Under the pieces are notes generated by a model. It had not been told where the DNA came from and searched no databases. It saw nothing but the letters and a program-made list of their open reading frames with translations. A program made the translations under genes and the position numbers. A stretch of DNA of 64,000 nt from Paenibacillus baekrokdamisoli (GTDB lineage Bacteria > Bacillota > Bacilli > Paenibacillales > Paenibacillaceae), in contig NZ_AP019308.1 in the NCBI RefSeq assembly GCF_003945345.1, positions 6,452,001 through 6,516,000 of the forward strand, in the 5' to 3' direction. Positions 61,459 through 64,000 of the stretch are shown here, in pieces (the first letter of the stretch is position 1; each line of letters starts with the position of its first letter).

Positions 61459-62196
61459 ATGAAAATAAATATAGCTGGAAATTACGAGGAACTGTCTAGG
61501 ATGGCTGCGGAACATATTATTAAAGCCATACATCAGAAGCCAAATGCGCTCCTATCGCTCGCGGGAGGGTCGACTCCATTGGGGACATTCCGTCATTTAA
61601 TCGATGCATCCAGAGAGAATCGGGTCTCATTCGCGCAGTGCAGGTTTATTAGCTTGGACGAATGGGTCGGTCTTGGCGGGGAAGATGAAGGCAGCTGCAG
61701 AAGCACATTGGATCAACACTTTTTTGAACCTTTGAACATTAGCGAAAATCAGATTCATTTCTATGATGGCCGGAGCAGCGACTTGATCGAAGAGTGCGAT
61801 AAAATGGATCTATTCATTAAAGAGTATGGTCCCATCGATTTGATTGTGCTTGGCGTAGGTTTGAATGGGCATCTTGGATTTAATGAGCCCGACTGCGAGT
61901 TGGATGCCTATTCTCACGTGGTAGAGCTGGACGATGTTACGCGGACGGTGTCGGTAAAGTACTTCTCCGAGCAAAAGAATTTGAACCACGGAATTACTTT
62001 AGGCATGAAGCACATTATGGAGACGAAAGACGTGCTGCTTCTAGCTGACGGAGACAAGAAAGCCGAAATCGTGAAGGCAACGGTGCTTGGCGAAATGAAT
62101 GGACATGTTCCTTCGAGTCTGCTTCAGGGGCACAACCGGGTCGAAGTATTTCTGGACGAGAGGGCAGCTTCCCTGCTTGGGAATCAAATCGCTTAA
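61459..62196 (+). CDS. Glucosamine-6-phosphate deaminase-family (NagB-like) protein
   Basis: 245 residues. LSLAGGSTPLGTFRHLID (phosphate/sugar loop), FISLDEWVGLGGEDEGSCRS, IDLIVLGVGLNGHLGFNEPD with the catalytic Asp and His region, and a C-terminal GHNRVEVFLDERAASLL. This is the NagB/GNPDA family, which deaminates amino-sugar phosphates. The context with IolD suggests a non-standard substrate. ATG 61459 follows GAAAGGAAGACTG. Confidence 0.85.
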   Translation: MKINIAGNYEELSRMAAEHIIKAIHQKPNALLSLAGGSTPLGTFRHLIDASRENRVSFAQCRFISLDEWVGLGGEDEGSCRSTLDQHFFEPLNISENQIHFYDGRSSDLIEECDKMDLFIKEYGPIDLIVLGVGLNGHLGFNEPDCELDAYSHVVELDDVTRTVSVKYFSEQKNLNHGITLGMKHIMETKDVLLLADGDKKAEIVKATVLGEMNGHVPSSLLQGHNRVEVFLDERAASLLGNQIA

Positions 62197-62218
62197 ATAC
62201 GTTAGAGGAGGAACAACC

Positions 62219-62983
62219 ATGAAACATAAATTTGCCGCTCAGCTCTATACGCTTCGAGATGAATTGACGAAAGATTTTTCGGCGACGTTGCGAAGGTTGA
62301 AGAAGATGGGATGGGAAGCCGTTCAGATCGATGGTTTGTTTGGACTCAGTGCAAACGAAATTAGCGCGGTGCTGAAAGAAACAGGACTTCGAGCAGCGGG
62401 AATGCATGTCGGCTTGGACCGTATGAATAACGAACTGGAGGCCGTTTTGGAAGAGGGCAGAGCATTCGGAACGAAGGATTTCTTCTGTCACTACCTGGAA
62501 GACGATATGCAGCATGTCGACGGCTATATCCAAGCGAAGAAGGAACTTCTTGCAACGGCAGCCAAAGTTAATCCTTTCGGTTACAGGGTCGGTTATCACA
62601 ACCATGACTTCGAATTTCACACGATGGTTGAAGGCCAGATTGCGCTGGATTATTTGATGGCACCGGTGGGAAATCAGTTTCTTTATCCGGAAGTCGATAC
62701 TTATTGGGTGAAATATGCAGGGAGAGACCCGTTGGAATATATTCAGAAATTTTCGGGTCGAATTCCGATCCTGCACTTGAAAGATATGACGGCCGACGGG
62801 AGACAGTTTTACGCCGAAGTCGGGACGGGATTGATCGATTTCGAACCGATTTTGTTGTGGGGCGAGAAAAACGGGGTCGAATGGTATGCGGTCGAGCAGG
62901 ATGAATGTGCGGGAAGCCCGTTCGACAGCTTGGACATGAGTTTGACGAACTTGGTGAAAATGACGGAAAAGCTGGGGCTATAG
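62219..62983 (+). CDS. Xylose isomerase-like TIM-barrel sugar isomerase/epimerase
   Basis: About 254 residues: LYTLRDELTKDFSATLRRLK, MGWEAVQIDGLFGLSA, VGYHNHDFEF, PEVDTYWVKYAGRDP, ILHLKDM, VEWYAVEQDE, the AP_endonuc_2/sugar phosphate isomerase family with its metal ligands (E/D/H). ATG 62219 follows AGGAGGAACAACC; the long upstream frame overlaps the NagB-like gene and is not used. Related to IolE/IolH/YcjR-type enzymes. Confidence 0.85.
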   Translation: MKHKFAAQLYTLRDELTKDFSATLRRLKKMGWEAVQIDGLFGLSANEISAVLKETGLRAAGMHVGLDRMNNELEAVLEEGRAFGTKDFFCHYLEDDMQHVDGYIQAKKELLATAAKVNPFGYRVGYHNHDFEFHTMVEGQIALDYLMAPVGNQFLYPEVDTYWVKYAGRDPLEYIQKFSGRIPILHLKDMTADGRQFYAEVGTGLIDFEPILLWGEKNGVEWYAVEQDECAGSPFDSLDMSLTNLVKMTEKLGL

Positions 62984-63013
62984 ATTTGTTTAATACCGAA
63001 ATGGGGGAAGAGA

Positions 63014-64000
63014 ATGACGACGATCCGTTTAACTATGGCTCAAGCTTTGGTCCGCTTCCTGGATCAACAATATATTGAAATTGATCATCGGGAAATGAAA
63101 TTCATTCACGGCGTTATGGGGATTTTCGGACATGGCAATGTAACGGGGATCGGCGAAGCGCTGGAACGCATGCCGGGGAACCTGAAATTCATCCAAGGGA
63201 AAAACGAGCAAGCAATGGCTCACGCGGCAATGGCTTTCGCCAAGCAGAACAACAGACTGAGCATATTCGCCTGCACATCTTCCATCGGCCCGGGCGCATT
63301 GAACATGGTGACGGCTGCCGCTACGGCAACCGTGAACCGAATTCCGGTTCTTTTCCTTCCAGGGGATATTTTCTCTACAAGACAACCGGATCCCGTTCTC
63401 CAGCAGGTGGAACATCCGTCCGATTATACTATATCGGCCAATGACGCTTTCAAGCCGGTGAGCAGATTTTGGGATCGCATCTTGAGGCCGGAGCAGTTGA
63501 TGACCTCATTGCTTCACGCGATGCGAGTGCTTACGGACCCTGCGGATACGGGAGCCGTAACGCTTGCCCTTCCGCAGGATGTTCAATGCGAGGCTTATGA
63601 CTATCCGGCTTCTTTCTTTGAGAAGCGGGTTCACTCCATTGACAGAAGACCGATGGCGGAGTCAGCCCGCAAGCGTGCCTTGGAGCTGATCTCAAGAAAG
63701 AAAAGCCCGATTATCATTGCTGGGGGCGGCGTGCATTACTCATTGGCAACAGAAGAGCTGCGCGAGTTTGCGGAAGCTTTCCGGATCCCTGTCGGGGAAA
63801 CGCAGGCCGGAAAAAGCGCGATGGCGTGGAATCATCCGCTCAATATGGGGGCAATAGGAACGACCGGATCGCTATCGGCAAACCGATTAGCGAAGGATGC
63901 CGACCTTGTCATTTGTGTAGGGACCCGAATGAGCGATTTCACGACAGCCTCCAAGAGCCTTTTTCAACATCCCGAGGTGGAATTTCTCCAATTAAACGTG
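63014..64000 (+). CDS. iolD: IolD-like 3D-(3,5/4)-trihydroxycyclohexane-1,2-dione hydrolase (3' end outside window)
   Basis: A ThDP-dependent enzyme, 329 codons visible of about 640. MTTIRLTMAQALVRFLDQQY, IFGHGNVTGIGEALERM, LKFIQGKNEQAMAHAAMAFA, CTSSIGPGALNMVTAAATAT and DIFSTRQPDPVLQQVEHPSD are typical of IolD, which opens the ring of the dione from inositol to give 5-deoxyglucuronate. ATG 63014 follows GGGGGAAGAG. The ThDP motif (GDGS) lies beyond the window. The gene points to cyclitol breakdown by the operon. Confidence 0.9.
   Translation, partial: MTTIRLTMAQALVRFLDQQYIEIDHREMKFIHGVMGIFGHGNVTGIGEALERMPGNLKFIQGKNEQAMAHAAMAFAKQNNRLSIFACTSSIGPGALNMVTAAATATVNRIPVLFLPGDIFSTRQPDPVLQQVEHPSDYTISANDAFKPVSRFWDRILRPEQLMTSLLHAMRVLTDPADTGAVTLALPQDVQCEAYDYPASFFEKRVHSIDRRPMAESARKRALELISRKKSPIIIAGGGVHYSLATEELREFAEAFRIPVGETQAGKSAMAWNHPLNMGAIGTTGSLSANRLAKDADLVICVGTRMSDFTTASKSLFQHPEVEFLQLNV

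Noticed and set aside
62099..62218. N-terminal extension of the sugar isomerase
   Set aside because: It overlaps the NagB-like gene; AGGAGG right before ATG 62219 and the family N-terminus fix the start.
62015..62776. A 253-codon open frame on the minus strand
   Set aside because: Antisense to the NagB-like and isomerase genes, both of which have clear domain signatures.

Overview
The window reads as a chromosomal segment of a spore-forming low/mid-GC Firmicute, most likely Paenibacillus or a close relative. Pointers are two S-Ena-like spore-appendage proteins, an SLH-anchored GH18 enzyme, a YdfHI-YdfJ-type system, VanW, CsaA, IolD and GH78, and frequent TTG/GTG starts behind strong GGAGG ribosome-binding sites. 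I saw no rRNA, tRNA, CRISPR array or integrase gene. The genus is an inference.

Layout. 1-8.7 kb is decaying accessory DNA: partial or intact phosphotransferases, an IS110 transposase, an orphan gene cassette (5.1-5.8 kb), broken genes (methyltransferase stub, HAD hydrolase, a gene with an in-frame stop, an NmrA-like tail), MepB and CsaA. 8.7-13.2 kb is a YdfHI-like two-component system plus an MMPL/RND exporter, with matching tandem 12-mer operators in front of both units. 13.2-14.2 kb holds two divergent Ena-like genes. 14.7-18.4 kb is an alpha-L-rhamnosidase with a divergent AraC regulator. 18.4-49 kb is a long run of small accessory genes: GNAT, VOC, P-loop kinase and GyrI-like proteins, MFS and ABC-2 exporters with TetR/MerR regulators, VanW, PH-domain, kinase-like, SLH-GH18 and lipoproteins. 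Gene remnants and dispersed repeats are interspersed.

The standout is 49.3-54.6 kb: eight short genes on one strand, each followed by an imperfect palindrome of 56-207 bp that behaves like an integron attC site. Each site runs from a box like TATAAC, through GTATTCACG and its complement CGTGAATAC, to a GTTRNNN-like box. The sequence just right of each site's final box, which starts the next cassette, is complementary to the arm at the 3' end of that same cassette. This is the cassette-end rule of integron attC sites. Seven of eight cassettes follow it clearly, as does the orphan cassette at 5.1-5.8 kb. No integrase lies in the window, so this looks like an integrase-less cassette cluster (CALIN-like) in a Firmicute, or a parallel cassette system.

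54.9-64 kb is one co-directional carbohydrate operon: ROK kinase, aldo/keto reductase, ABC sugar importer, ROK repressor, NagB-like deaminase, xylose-isomerase-like TIM-barrel protein and IolD (cut by the window end). A XylR-like operator sits just downstream of a good promoter. The gene mix suggests catabolism of a cyclitol or amino-cyclitol (inference).

Two dispersed repeat families also stand out: a TAACGGG-bounded element with interchangeable interiors, and a roughly 130-200 bp structured element whose two copies show compensatory changes in several stems.
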